Of a stretch of DNA of 64,000 bases, positions 13,655 through 26,800 are shown piece after piece. Made by a program: the position numbers and the translations under genes. Under the pieces are notes generated by a model. It worked only from the letters and a program-made list of their open reading frames with translations, was not told the origin of the DNA and did no database searches. Source of the stretch: Gymnorhina tibicen (lineage: Eukaryota; Chordata; Aves; Passeriformes; Artamidae); assembly GCA_013399875.1 (NCBI GenBank), contig VXAZ01001736.1:372001-436000 (forward strand), written 5' to 3'. Each line of letters starts with the position of its first letter. Positions within the stretch are counted from its first letter, which is position 1.

Positions 13655-13937
13655 GGAGTGACAGGACCAGGGCCAGTGGCTTCAAACTGAACAAGGACAG
13701 GGTTAGATGGCATATTCTGGAGAAATTGTCCCTGTGAGGTGAGGCTCTGGCACAGGGTGCCCAGAGAAACTGTGGCTGCCCCTGGATCCCTGGAAGTGTC
13801 CAAGGCCAGGCTGGACAGGGCTTGGAGCGCCCTGGGATAGTGGAAGGTGTCCCTGCCCATGGCAGGGGGTGGCACTGGATGGGCTTTAAGGTCCCTTCCC
13901 ACCCAACCTGAACCATCCTGTGATTCTGTGATTCTAA
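13655..13937 (+). repeat. CR1 LINE 3' end
   Basis: One of the longer forward copies: ggcttcaaactgaacaagg, ctctggcacagggtgccc, ccatggcagggggtggcac and the terminal tgattctgtgattct octamer-like repeat. It forms an inverted pair with the copy at 12513-12632. Confidence 0.92.
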
Positions 13938-15117
13938 CAGCAGAAGCCTTGGAGTCAAACCTCTCCCACTGGGACTCCTGCTCCCCAAGCCTCTCCTGTA
14001 CCATGAGCTGCCTTCCGCCTCATTTTCCCTGCATTTGGAACATTTTGGAACGGTGCAGTAAATAATGTCATTAGTAGGTGCTGCAAGGGTTGAGTTAATC
14101 CTTGCAGGCACCGCTGGAGTCTGAAGGGGCACCATTTCCTCTCAGACGTGTGTCTCTGTTTCACTCTTGCAGAAGCTGAATAATTCTCTTTGACAGCTTT
14201 TTGCTTTTTATAGCAGTAATTAGTCAAAAAGCATCGGCGTGACGAGCATTGGGAGCATTGCCCTGGCACTCCTGGTTGGTGCTCCAGGCACACAGCTCGG
14301 GGAGGGCACTGCTGCAGATTTGGGGGTGGTGATAAGGCCAGGGGTGAGCAGGGTGTTGGGCTGTGATGCTAAAATGGGCAAAACCTTGGCCTTTTTTCCT
14401 ACCTAAATTTGCACTTGTGTTTTAAGGCACCTGGAGGGATCTGGGACGGCTGCTGGAGCCAGGCTGTTCATCCAGCCTGAAGTGACTACTACACAAAACA
14501 ACAAAAAGTAAAAAATGGAAGACTAGAAACTGTGATTTTACAAGTTCAGTTGAGGTGGAAGGAGGTAGAGGGATTTGGGGGAGAAACCAGGTGTTAGATG
14601 TGGTTTTAATCCCAGTTAGTTCCCAAAATACCACCAGATCTGGTCACGGGGGTGACGTTGGTGTAACGTTGGCAGGATTGAGTGTTACTTTAACAGAAAG
14701 TGTTAAAGGTGTGGGAAGAATTTACTAAGCGAAAAGATAGAGGTTTTGTCTCTCTTTGTGTAATTCAAGCTCCCCAAAAGCCACGGGCCTGGTTTATCAC
14801 ACGCTGTTGGTAATGCACGCCTGTCATTTTGTGGGGCTTTTTGGCTTATTTTATTCAAACGATAAAATTAGAAGTCAGAGTTATCTGGTGACTTCAAAAT
14901 AGCTGAGTCTGGGTGGAACTGGAGTTGTCTGTGGCTCTTTGCAGAAAACCAGGATGGAATTAATCAGCTTACTGCAGTCAGTTTAATGCTGTTTATACAG
15001 CGTGGAGCTCTGGAAAGGGGCAGCCATGATAATATTTCCATACAATATTCCCAGAGGAGCGAAGATGAGGAGCAGAACAGGTCCATGGCTGTTCCTACAA
15101 ACCTGCAGCTGTGATGT

Positions 15118-15263
15118 GAGCTGGAGGGGTTTAAAGCTGTGTAGGTGTGGCACTTGTGGACACGAGTTAGCGGTGGCCTTGGCAGTGCTGAGGGAACATT
15201 AGGACACAATGATCTCAAAGGGCCGTTCAGCATAAAGGATTCTGTGATTCCATGATTCTATGA
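15118..15263 (+). repeat. CR1 LINE 3' end, second subfamily
   Basis: Forward copy of the subfamily with gctggaggggtttaaagctg, gtggccttggcagtgctgag and the terminal gattctgtgattccatgatt end. Confidence 0.85.
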
Positions 15264-18200
15264 AGTCCAAGGCAGTGTTTGCAGCGGACAAGGACGGGGC
15301 CTTTGTGCCACCCTGAGGTCACAGGAGGTGACGGGGGTGCACAGCAGAGAAGCCAGGTCTGTGCTCTCCGAGAATTAACGGTGCTGGAAACCCCAAGGTC
15401 CTTGTCACAACGTACCAAAGTGGTGGGGAAGTGGCTTTGCCACTGCAATCGGCTCCTGCCAGTGGTGTTAATGGTCCCTGGGGGGCAGCCCCTGCCCCGC
15501 CCCAGCGAGGTGGGGCCAGGTGGGATTTATGGGGAGCACTGGGGAGCAGGAGCTTTGGGGGCAGTTGTGATCTGTGGCTGTGTGGCTGCACCCTGTGGCC
15601 GGTGCGGTGTCTGTGGCTGCCCCAGGACGCTGCTGGGGTGAGTCCAGGCTCTTGCTGTGCTGCTCATCCTGAGCTCAGTAGGGTGGGAGCCCTTTGTCTC
15701 TCCAGGACGTTGTAGGGTATTTTTGCCCCCTCCAGCCTTTCCCCCTGGTTTGGGGTGAGGGCTCAGTGCTGGGACCTGCTCTGGGAGGTGTCCCTGGGCT
15801 CAGGGTGAGGCTGGGGCTGGTGCTGGCGCTCAGGCAAAGATTTTGCCGTAGAGCTGAGTTTCCAGGGGCTTAAGTGGGAGGAAAAAGAAGGAATGTTGAT
15901 TTATGCAGCTGGGGGTGTTTGTTTGGGGTCTTCATCCTTATCCTCCTTAGCTGAAGTTCAAGCCCTTTGCCTCAATGTCATGGATGAGTCTGGAGAAATC
16001 CTTGGGGGTGCAGGTGCTAGGTGATGCCTTTCTGAGAGATGGCATAAAATTAATGCTTTCTCGCAAGAAACCTGGAGCAGCTTGTTGGGGGAGCAGCCCT
16101 GGATAGAAACTGCGATCCAGGGACTGGAGAAAAGGCACCAAGCCAAACCCCCAGCCTGGTACTGGAATTTATGGGGAAAAGGTGGGTGCTGCACATGCTG
16201 CTGCTTTTCCATCTTGCACCTCAGAGGAACATTCTCATTCACCGCAGTTGAAGTCCAGGCAGCGGCCTGGTGGAGGGAAGGTTACACACAGCTCTCACAC
16301 CCGGTACTTGCAGGGCTCCCCCAGCCCCGTGTTCAGGTTTCCCCTGCACTTCTGCCCCTCTCTAAGCCCTCTGGTGAGAAGGATGGAAGCCTCTTCCGAC
16401 CTCAATGATTTGATCAGTCCTGCAGGCACAGGCAGGGGCTTCCACAGCTGCTGGGTTCCCTGGAGGTGGGGAAGGGTCTCCTCATGCCCTTGGGCTTCTT
16501 CAGGTGTGCTTTCCTCTGCTGCTGTTGAAATCTTTGCTCTAACACTGACCAGAAGAATAATTTGTACTCCTCTCCCCGGTCTGGGGCCCTGAAGCTGTAG
16601 TGAATCCCTTTTAGTTGAGAGAAACTGATACATTTCAGTTTTGTTGTTTAATTTTATCACAGATGTAAATATCCTACAAGTCCAAAGCTGTTGTTAACTC
16701 CTCAGAGAGTATCAGAACTGGGATGTGGATTTAAAAACATTTAAGTCCTGATGTTGATGGGGATATACACGGGAAATGCAGTCTGTAAAGGCAGCTTAAA
16801 GCTTTTCCTCCCCTGTCCCTGAGCAGTCGGCTCAGCCTGTGATGAGCAGGGACACCTCCCCTGGCAGCATCCCTCCTCCCTCACCCCCACGGCCTGAGCT
16901 CTGTCACCACCTTGCTGTCACCACCCCTCCTGCTGTTAATTCCTTGCTCTCGGATGAGGAGCTGGGACATCCCACCTCCTGGAGATGTGCTGCAGAGCCA
17001 CCTTGGCTTGAATTCCCACCGTCTGGAAAGCATCCCCCTCCTGAGCCCAGGTGGGATTTTCAATTTAGGGGAAGATTTGCTGTATTTGAGGAAGCAAGGA
17101 GATGGATGTACATTCTTCCCATTCCCAGGCATGTGCACTTCGCTTGGCAGAGAGAAAATCACAGAACCCAGAATGGTTTCGTTTGGAAAGGACCTTAAAG
17201 CGCACCCAGTCCCACCCCCTGCCATGGGCAGGGACACCTTCCACTATCCCAGGTTGCTCCAAGCCCCGACCAACCGGGCCTGGAGCATTCCAGGGATTGA
17301 GCAGCCACAGCTTGGATGCTGATTTTTAAGTTACATTTGATTTACAATTCCAGTTGCTCTGTACCAGTGACCTGGCACCTTCTTGCTCCCTGCTCTGTGT
17401 TCTCTGCCAGCTGCACAGCACCGCTTTGATTTCTTGTAGCTTTTTGCTTAAAAGCTTGGGAATTGAACCTGTTTTCCCAAGGATCCCTCTTAAACCACCC
17501 AGCAGTTGCAGCATCCTAATTGTGTTGCAGTCAGCTTTTAATCCTGTTAGTGCGTGTCATGTTGCTCTTGTATCATTCTAATTTTTAATCAAAATGTCAT
17601 GCGATAGCAGGTTAAGTGTCTGCCAGAGTCTAAATCTATTAAATTGGCACCGTTGCCTTATTAACCGATTTTTAAACTCATCAAAAGCTCAAACAGATTT
17701 GACAGGGTTCATTTTTCACCAATTTTGGTGCCTGTTCTCTGCTATCAGCAGATCCTTCATTGGATCGGGGTCAGAGGATGGGGTTTGCCCATGCAGACAC
17801 TCATCCTTCTTATTTATTGACAGAATCCTGTTTTCCATCAGACTTTTGGAACCTTCTCCTGTAGAGGTGTAAAATAAGAAGAGTTTCTGCATAACACTGA
17901 AGTGCCCAAAGTCCCTGTCCCAAAGAAATTCCAATTCAAATGCTTAAACCTGGACTTTGCCAAGAGCTTTGTCTTCCTGAATGCAAATATTTGAATCCTG
18001 CCATTGGATGCTGACTGGGAGCTGGGTCCTTGCTCCACAGGGCAGCAGAAAGCTGATTAGGCATTGAGTGATTATTTCAGGTTTGGCCACTTTGAAATCA
18101 ACAACTGAAAGTGGGAATGGGAGGCAGAAAAGTGTTTATTATTATTCATTGTGTTGAAGGAGGTGCCAGTGTTTGGTTCTCCTGTCAGATGGAGCAGATA

Positions 18201-18710
18201 TGACTCAGGCACGTGGCTTTTCCTCAGAAATCTGTGGGAAGGCGCTTTCCCCCCACCTGGGGGCTTGCAGCCTACCCGAGCCTAATTTATGATAATTATT
18301 TTTAGTATCGCTTTTATGTGGCGATATATTGTTTGAATTCCATAACAATGCAGCAGCAGATATGAAGTGTTTCCAGGCTGGCTCTGGGCTCCCTGAGGCA
18401 GCATTTATTAAAATCTCCTTTTGTCCATATTTCATGTTTATTGCTGCCATCTTTAATTAAGGGAGGTAAATATTGCCAAGGGGGGGCTGAGAGGCCTTTT
18501 TAGCATGAATAATTGGAAACGCACTCGGAGGTACAAGATGTTGTGGGAAGGGGAAGGAGCTTCAGGGTGCTCTGCTGCCTCTTCCTGCTCTGGAATGGGG
18601 CAGCTGGGCAGGGAAAGGGTCTCTGCTGCCAGAGACTGCTGATTCATTAAAATTAACAATGAGGGAGGAGTTGAGCTTAGTTGGAATTGGATTTTTTACA
18701 GATTTCCTGC
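15264..18710. other. Intronic stretch without gene
   Basis: Apart from one reverse CR1 tail near 17.2 kb, this is unique sequence. It includes AT-rich, low-CpG islands at about 17.5-17.7 and 18.27-18.46 kb. No exon is supported. Confidence 0.55.
17157..17312 (-). repeat. CR1 LINE 3' end
   Basis: Reverse tail: aaatcacagaacccagaatg, ggaaaggaccttaaagcgc, ccatgggcagggacacctt. Confidence 0.87.
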
Positions 18711-19035
18711 AGACTGGTTTGGGTGGGAAGGGACCCTAAAGCCCATCTTGTCCGGGGCAGGGACACCTGCCACTGTCCCCGGTTGCTCCAAGCCCCAGTG
18801 TCCAACCTGGCCTTGGACACTCCCAGGGATCCAGGGGCAGCCACAGCTTCTCTGGGCACCCTGTGCCAGGGCCTCCCCACCCTCCCAGGGAACAATTCCT
18901 TCTCAATATCCCATCCATCCCTGCCCTCTGGCAGTGGGAAGCCATTCCCTGTGTCCTGTCCCTCCATCCCTTGTCCAAAGTCCTTCTCCAGCTTTCTAAG
19001 GTCTCCCCAGAGCCTTCTCTGAACTGAATTCAGAT
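18711..19035 (-). repeat. CR1 LINE 3' end (long copy)
   Basis: Reverse copy running from gggtgggaagggaccctaaa through the accctgtgccagggcctccc block to tcccctggtttggctgctcc, so it extends into the more internal CR1 region. Confidence 0.88.
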
Positions 19036-20097
19036 GTTCTCCCCCTGGTTTGGCTGCTCCAGTGGGTAAAATTTCATAATCAACTGCTGGCACAGCCGCT
19101 GGTCTGAGCTCTGCAGATCCCAGGCAGGAGAGGGTTTAATTCAGGAAAACATCCTCTGGGGAGGGCTCAGATGTCTCAGCTGTGAAGACATCCAGGATGG
19201 AGCCATGCTGGGAAGCTTCTGAGATACTCCTGCTTGCCTGTGCCTAAAGGAGAGGGGTTTCTTTGGTGGTTTTCCTTTGTTAGGGCTCCTGTTTCCTCAC
19301 ATCCCTCATGCCGTGGATGTGGAGCTGCTTGGTCAGAGCTGAGTCACTGCTCAGTCATTCCTTTCTTTCCCATCTGCCCCTGCTCTAGAGAACCTCAGCA
19401 CAGCCCAGAGCTCTCCTGGGAGTCCTTGTGGTGGCTGAGGCCTGGGACAGGAGGACTTTTCCTCTCTGGCAGCTCAGCCATGCTGGAGGTGCTGTCTCAC
19501 TTTTCCTTGTCCCTGGCAGCGGAGATGGAGTGGGGAACACACCTGGTTTGGGACAGAGGAGCTGGGCTGGTGCTGGCACAGCAATCCTGGGGCTGGAGAG
19601 TCATGCAGCCAACACGGTGCCCTCTGGAGAGAAGCCAGAGGCTCTTTGGACTTGGTGACAGCTGGGATGGAGGAGCAGCTGGCAGCAGGGAGGCTGGAAA
19701 AAGGACATTTCTGCAGCGTGAGGGGCAGGAGCCCTGTGCTGGGAGAAGGGGGCTGCCCATCAGGGTGGCACAGGGAGAGGGGCCTCTGCCCACAGCGATG
19801 GGCTCCATCACCGGGGGGAAAGGAATGTTTCTAATGGAACTTCCATGGTGGCAAGGAGCCCAGCAGTGATGAGGGGCTGTGCTGACCCTGATGGTGCCCG
19901 AGCTGTCCTGGCAGCACTCCTGACTTGCTGAGCAAAGGGAGACTTTTCCTCAGGGACTCATCTTCTGTCAGCCCTGAGATAATCTGATGTGATAGTGCAG
20001 GCGCAATGACTTCATTACTGTAATTATTTTTATTGCCTCTGCAGGCCTCTGTTTTAAAATAAACTCAGGAGCCAGAGCATTCAATTCCATCCCAGTA

Positions 20098-20166
20098 CTG
20101 GGGGAAGGGTTGGACTCGATGCTCTTGGAGGGCTTTCCCAACATAAATGTTTGCATGATTCTACAA
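20098..20166 (+). repeat. CR1 LINE 3' end, second subfamily
   Basis: Short forward end: gttggactcgatgctcttgg, agggctttcccaac and atgattctac. Confidence 0.75.
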
Positions 20167-20637
20167 TCTCCATCTCCTTTATTTCATTTTACTTAAAGGC
20201 CTGAATGTTCAGTTATCCCCAGGGTAAGATTCACCCAGCTTTTCTTGCTCTTTCCCCTCTCCAGGTTACTGGGTGGACCCAGACGTTGCCACACAGGTCA
20301 CACCAGGGGTTTTAAACTTGGGCTTTAGGGATGGGAAATGTTCCCTCAGAAGCTGGGACCCATTGTGACACTGGGACAATGGACAGTACTCGCAGATGGG
20401 GCACTTCAGGCTTGTGACCCAGTCCTGGTTTCTCTTGACAAGGTAGAACCTCCTGGCAAGGTCCTGCTTCCAGTCCATCTCCAGCTGCCCATCTTGGTTC
20501 TCCAATGCTCATCCACTGCTGAGCCTGCCCAGGCCTTGCTGGGCTCCCACCTCATTCCAAAGGTTTTCTGTAGGGAATATTCAGTTCACAGACATCCGAA
20601 CTGGCTCCTCAGAATGTGTGCCCTGTGGATACAGGGG

Positions 20638-20757
20638 TAAGGTGCTTTGGAGGGAACAGAACAGGAGAAGCTCTGTGCTCCTCGTAGAGCTGTGGGTTAG
20701 GGTGCTCTGAGGGGAACAGAGCAGGAGAAGCTCTGTGCTCCCTGTGGAGCTGTGGCT
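20638..20757 (+). repeat. 60-bp tandem duplication
   Basis: Two adjacent copies of about 60 bp share aggagaagctctgtgctcc and gagctgtgg, with roughly 85-90% identity by eye. Confidence 0.85.
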
Positions 20758-23700
20758 GCTGGGTGTGCAGCGTTCCCTGTTCGGATGCCCAGCCCACATC
20801 AGCTCCAGTCACGCACTCCAGCAGAGCCTCCTTCCATTAATCTGTGCCGTTCCCATCAGCTGATCCAGGCTCGAGGGGAGCTTACGAGGCCATCTGGGCT
20901 TGGAACAAAGACTTTCCCCATCAACACGAGTAATCCTGTGCCGGACTCGTGTAATCAAGGTTTGCGCTGAGTCCACACCGGGCTGGGGGGGCTGTGTTCC
21001 CAAAGTGCTCCTGCTGGGAAGGGACAGTCCCTGGAACAAGAGACCAGTGAGGGTCAGTGGTCAGAGCCCTTGTCCTGCTCTGGAATCATGGGGGTGCTGA
21101 GGTCCCATGGGATGGGGGGGCTCGGGTGGCTGCCCCTTGTCCTGGGGAGGCGCAGCAGGGTCAGGAACTGCTGCTGTCAGTGGAGATCTGTCCCGAAACT
21201 CAGGTCGTGAACAAGCTCAGCTGCTTCTGGGCCCCTGGGAGAGCCCTGGGCCATGTTTCTGTGGATTATTTTTGTCTCTAAATATGAAATTCTCTCTAAG
21301 CTGCATTTAAAGCAGTGTCACTGCCCTGGCTGGGATGGCTGTCTGGGACACTGACACAGGCGTGGAATTCAGACAGTTTCTTTTCATGTCTCTGATTTTT
21401 AGCATTGCCAGGAGTTGATTTTTAATAGTGATAAAGGAATTTGAACTTGCTGGGGTCTGTTCAATGAGCTGGCCAAGTTTGACAGGGCTGGTGGTGCTCT
21501 GTCCGTCTGCAATTCCCACATTCTTTCCATGAACAGAAATACCCCAACTGCTCTGGGTGGGGGTCTGCATTTTGGACGTCCCTGGAGCGCTCCCAGGGAT
21601 TGCCCTGTCATTCACTGAGGATTTGGGAGTGGGAATGGTTTGGATTTCAGTTTAAAATGAAAGTGCAGTGAGAGTTAAAACCCTGCTGTTTGCCCTCGGC
21701 TGTGCCCGCTGGCAGCACTTCCCTGGCTGTCCCTTTGCCCCCCTGCCTGCAGCAAGGACAGGTTTTGGGGGTAGCCACACCAGGCAGGGGCTCGGACTGC
21801 TGAGCCCTGGGATGTGCCCAGCCGGATTGGTGGGGCAGAGAGGGCATCTTTAATTTGAGTATAAATTGATGGGCAGCCGGCTGTGCCGATCAGGGAACAG
21901 CTGCTGCTGGAGCCTCCTGCTCTGCAGGCAGGGAATGGGCACGGGAGCCGTGTGCTGGTTCCCGGCCTCACCCATCACCCACCACCCACACTGTGCAGAG
22001 GGGGGTCGGAATGGGCTTCGTGGGCCTCCAGAGCACCTGGAACTGGTGGCATTGTCCCCTGCAGGCCATGGGCCTGTTTTGCCACTGGAGGTTTATCCAA
22101 CAGAGTGTGGCATTGCCCTTGGTTCCTCCTTGGCTTCAGTGTGTGTAGCAGGGGATGGGTTTGGCACGTGGTTATGGGGTCTCTGGTGGGTCCCCCTCCC
22201 TTGGGGACACACCTGCTTCCTCTCTGACATGTCTGTGGAGCCGCAGCCACCCCTCCAGCAGCTCCTCTCCAGCCGTGGTGCTTTGTCAAACATGTTTCTG
22301 TGGAGTGGAGCTGAAATCCTTTATTCTGTAGGGTTTGATGTGGAAAGTAAACACGTTAACATCAAGGCAGCTTTCCAGCGGCATCTGGGATTTCGCTCCT
22401 GCTCTGCCGCCCTCGGAAGCCGCGCAGGGTTCGGCGTTGGGGGTGCTGTTCCCGGGGAATGGGATTGCTCAGAGTGATGAAAGCTCTGCCTGCGGGGTTG
22501 GATCACTTACTCACGGAGTATAACGTGGGAAATGGCTTTGCTGATAGAAATCCAGGCTGGGTTTGTGGGCTGCTCCCCTGCTCCTCCCATTCACCACCGG
22601 GGAGGGGTGCAGGGGGTGCCAAGAGGCTCTTGTTCCCTTACCAGGCTTTTCCGTGCCTTTCCCGTGTGGTGAGGGTGCATCACTGCGGGGGGGGGAAGGG
22701 CTGGACTCGGCCCTGCAGCCCCTGCTCAGCTGCGAGGGCTGGGGTGCGAGCCACAGTTCTGGTCTGGGCTGGGGTGGAGCTTACACAGCCATCGGGGCTT
22801 GAAACAGCATCTTCCCACAGAACACAAGTGTCCTGGTGCCTGGCAGCAGGGGACAGTCCCCGGCCCTCCAGTGTCCCCTGCCAGGGACTGTGATGCAGCC
22901 AAGGCGGGGATGTGCCAGCGCTCAGGACAGAACACAGAAATAAGGTCGCTTGTTTCTGTTTGAAAAAACCAACAAAGCAAGTAATCCTGCTTCTGGCTTT
23001 TTGTGGGTAGCTGGATCCTGCTGGACAGTTTGGGAAATGGATGGAATAACAGTTTTCCTTCCGTTCCTGCAAGACTTTGCCATGGAGGATGGCACATCCT
23101 TCCTGCAGATGTTACTGCAGATCCTGCCTGAATCCGGAGCTTTGCCTGCCAAACCCCTCGTGTGCTCCCGCGCAGTGTGAACGGATGGTCCCCAGCTGGG
23201 GGCTGAGCTGGGCTCAGCCGTGGCCTTGTGCTGCCCGGGCACCTCTGGCTGAGGAGGGGAGATGGGGGTCACCCTGGGGGTGGCACTGGGGGCAGCATCG
23301 CCTGCTCTGAGTCAAAGGGCCTGAAGTTCCGTGCCGTGTTCCCTGCAGAATCCCAGCACTGTGTCCCGTGGGTGTTTGCAGGGAGATGTCAGCCCACATC
23401 ACCATCCCCCGAATCACGGCACCCGGAGAATGCTTTGTGCTCTTTCGGCTTAATCTGAAAAGGTCATGTGTGACACTGGCATGTGACTGGGAGGACAGAG
23501 GCCTTTTGGGGGCTTTTCTTTAAAAATAGAACAGCTGAGCAAAGCCCCATCCCTTTGCAGCCAGAGTGGTCCTGCTGGCACCGGGGCACTGGTCCGTGGG
23601 CTCGCTCCTCCCGGCACCCTGCCGTCCGTGTGGCCAGGGCTGTTCATCCTTCGGGGGGCTGGGGGTCCCGGGGCTGCAGGGAACGAGCAGGATGCAGGTT

Positions 23701-23794
23701 CAGCAGGATGGCATCTTGCAGACCCCTGTTCCTGCAGCTTGTCCCCACAACAGAGCCACCAGCCCTCCCTGGGGTCCGGGGGGGTGATGGGGGC

Positions 23795-23838
23795 TGTGCA
23801 GTCCCTTCCAGCCCGGACCATTCCAGGATTCTCTGGGT
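23795..23838 (+). repeat. CR1 LINE 3' terminus (about 40 bp)
   Basis: Only the last bases remain: agtcccttccagcccggacc then attccaggattctctgg. The short length makes the call tentative. Confidence 0.5.
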
Positions 23839-26800
23839 CGGCAGTTACTGGCAGGGTGCTGCTTTCTTCCCGGCAAGGTCACCGGTCCTGGCCGTCTTCA
23901 CAGGCTTTGACGTGCAGGGGACAGGCAGGGAGCGATAGAGAGGCACGTGAAAGGTCAGTGTTCACTTCGCAGTGCTTTTGTTGGGTCCCAGGTGAAACCA
24001 GATATTTGCATTTAAATGAATATGTATTTTGAGACGTTAATCCCAGCGGCAAAACAAAGGCCTTGCTGAGATGACAAATGCATCGCTCCTTGTGCCTGTT
24101 CCCGATATCGCCGCAGCAGCCTTTAGAAATAAACCCACGTCAGCCAAAGCAGTTTTTCTTCCTTTCCTTTTCCCAAAACCACAGCCTGCTGTAAATACTC
24201 AGTGTGGACCTGAGCAGCTGAAACCTTAAATGAGAAAAGGACGGGTGGATTTGCAGGGTCTGTGATGTGCGAGAGAACGATCTCAGCACTGTTCTGCAGT
24301 TCCAGGTCAGCTTCTCTTTCAACCTAAATCCTCATTAAGAGAGAAAAATCTGCTTGGAAAGGGGGGGGAAAACAAGTTGGCTCTGAGTCATCTGGGAAGC
24401 AAAGTGGGGCTTTTTGGCTGGGGTTTTGGAGGCTTTTTTACTCTGGCTGAGGGGTGAGCCAGGACTCCGGTGGCCCCTTGATGGAGCGAGTGGGACTGTC
24501 ACCGGGGTGGGACTGAGCATGGCAGCCCTGGGGCTGTGATGCCACGAGCTGAGGGCGGCAGGAGCCCTGGTCGGCATCTTCCGCACTGAGTTGGAGTTGG
24601 GCTGGCGTCAGGGTGCTTCGGGCAACCAAGGAGATGGGAGGTGGCCTGTCACCTGTCACTGCTGCTGGCCGGAGCTGCAGGCCGTGGCACAGCCAGGGCT
24701 GGGCATGGGGAGGCACCGTAAATCACCAGTTCCAGGCTCCGCCGCCCTTCCAGGCTCCCATCTGAGCGTGCTTCTGTCTCAGACTTGTGATGAATAAAAC
24801 ACAGGCTCTCTGAAGTCGACACCCAGCTGCTCAACAAGCTTGTAGAGCGTTTAGTGCAGGAGCCGGGCTATGATCAGACCTGCCTGCGCCCCCGCTCGCT
24901 CGCTCCCGGCCCGGGCTGGCAGCTGGGACTGCTCAGCTCCCTGCTGGGCGGCGGGGATCTGTGCCGGGCAGCCCCTGCCTGCTCCTCTGGGCCATGGCTT
25001 CCCGGGAGAAGGGGCTGGGGCTGGTGCCCCTTCCCCCAGAGAGCTCTTGCTTGCCGTGAGGCCGGCTGTGCTGCTGTGTCCCTGCGGGGACGTGGCCCTC
25101 AGTGCCTTGGAGGTGATCCTGGATGCAGATCCCACTCTGAAAGGTCTCGCCACTTCCCTTTCCATCTCCTAGTGCTGTGCAGAAGTGCCTGGGTGAGTTT
25201 CCCGGCTGTCTTTGGCCAGGCTGCCGCAGCAGTGGCGATGGGGACACGCTGGCAGCGGGGCACGGGCTGGGCGTGTTTCCTTCTGCCCATCCCAATTGCC
25301 TGAACTGAGCTCGGGGGGCAAAGCGTCCCTTCGGGGGGAAGAGGAGCAGGGAGCAACGCGGCTCTTGCTGTGGGAGACCGATATCTGGGCAGCATTCCCG
25401 GCTCCCACGGCATCCCCACGCAGCAAGGGACTGCCCAGAGCACCCCGGAGCTGGCACAGCCTTCCCAGCCCCCCTTTGGAACCAGTGCAGCAGCATTTTC
25501 TCCAGTATAAGGTTTTCCAGCCCTGTGAGGCTGCTCTCCCCAAGGCTGGGCTCTCGCCCTCTCACCTGTGCAGGTGCTCCCTGTGCAGTGCCCAGCGTGT
25601 TATCCAGTGACACCCCCGGGGTTATTGATAACAGAACGTTGTTTTGATGCAGGTTTCCATCCCCCAGCGCTGTCTGTGTCTCACCTGCTGCTCAAGGCAC
25701 TGTGAGATTTATTGGGAAGTTTCTGCTCTCTGCCCCTCTGTTAGTGTGGATAATTTACACTTTAAAACGGCTCGCCAGCCTCTCCCTGGAAATCGCCTCC
25801 TGTGAGGATGAGCCCTCTTGCAGCCCAGTGCTGTCTCTGGCTATAAAAAACCAAGTCCTTGTTGTTAATATTCAGGGAGCAGTGCCACTTCTCCCAGGAC
25901 AAAGATCTTGCCGTGGCTGGGCAAATCAGAGTTCATTATCATGTTAATCTGACTGATTGCGGTCTCCCAGAAGGATTCCACATATGGTCATTCTTGTAGC
26001 ACAAATAAAAGCTGTTTTGCCTCACTCACGAGGCTCAAGCTCCTCTCTCTCTGCATGATGGTCTTTATTCTTGAGGTGCAATTCTGGGAGATGGAAATAT
26101 TATTTTTGAACCTGTTCTTAGTTTTGAGTCTGAATTGGGATTTTGAACGTCTGCCTTGTGTTTGCAGTCAGGATTTTCCCTTATTTTTGTTGTCTTATTT
26201 TGGCTCTGGTTTTAAATCTGGAAGCGTGAGCTGGGCACCCCACACACTCCCCCACTCCATTCGGGAGCCTGCAGGGATCCATGTCTTTTCTGGGAAATCA
26301 TTTGGGGGAAGCTGTAATCCTCGGCACTGGTTCTGGTGGAGATATGGGGTGCGGGGCACCCGTCACATGGGGTTTAGCTGCTTGCTTAGGGTCTGGCTGA
26401 CACTGCTGGCCCAGGGCTTCAGCCTAACAGCTCATACTGCATTATTCCAGTCGTTTTTGTAACACAAAAACAAGGGTTTGGGGACACTTGTGGAGTACAA
26501 GCAAATTAAATGGCTCATTCCACCCTGCTAGCACCCTGGGATGCTCAGCATCCCCTCCAGCCCCACCCCCAGGATGTGGCCCGGGGTGGTTGGTCCAGCG
26601 TGGCCGCGGGGACCCTGGGGTTGGTTTGGGGACACGTTTGTGGGAGCAGCCCTGTCCCACCCACTGCCAGGGGAGGGGAGGGCTAAGGAAGAGCTGGACT
26701 GTGGCTTCATTGGGCATCAGTGCACCCCTCACCCCTGTGCTTCTTCCAGCACCGCACTTCGCTTTCATGAAGAGTAAATTTTTCATGAAGCATTTATAGT

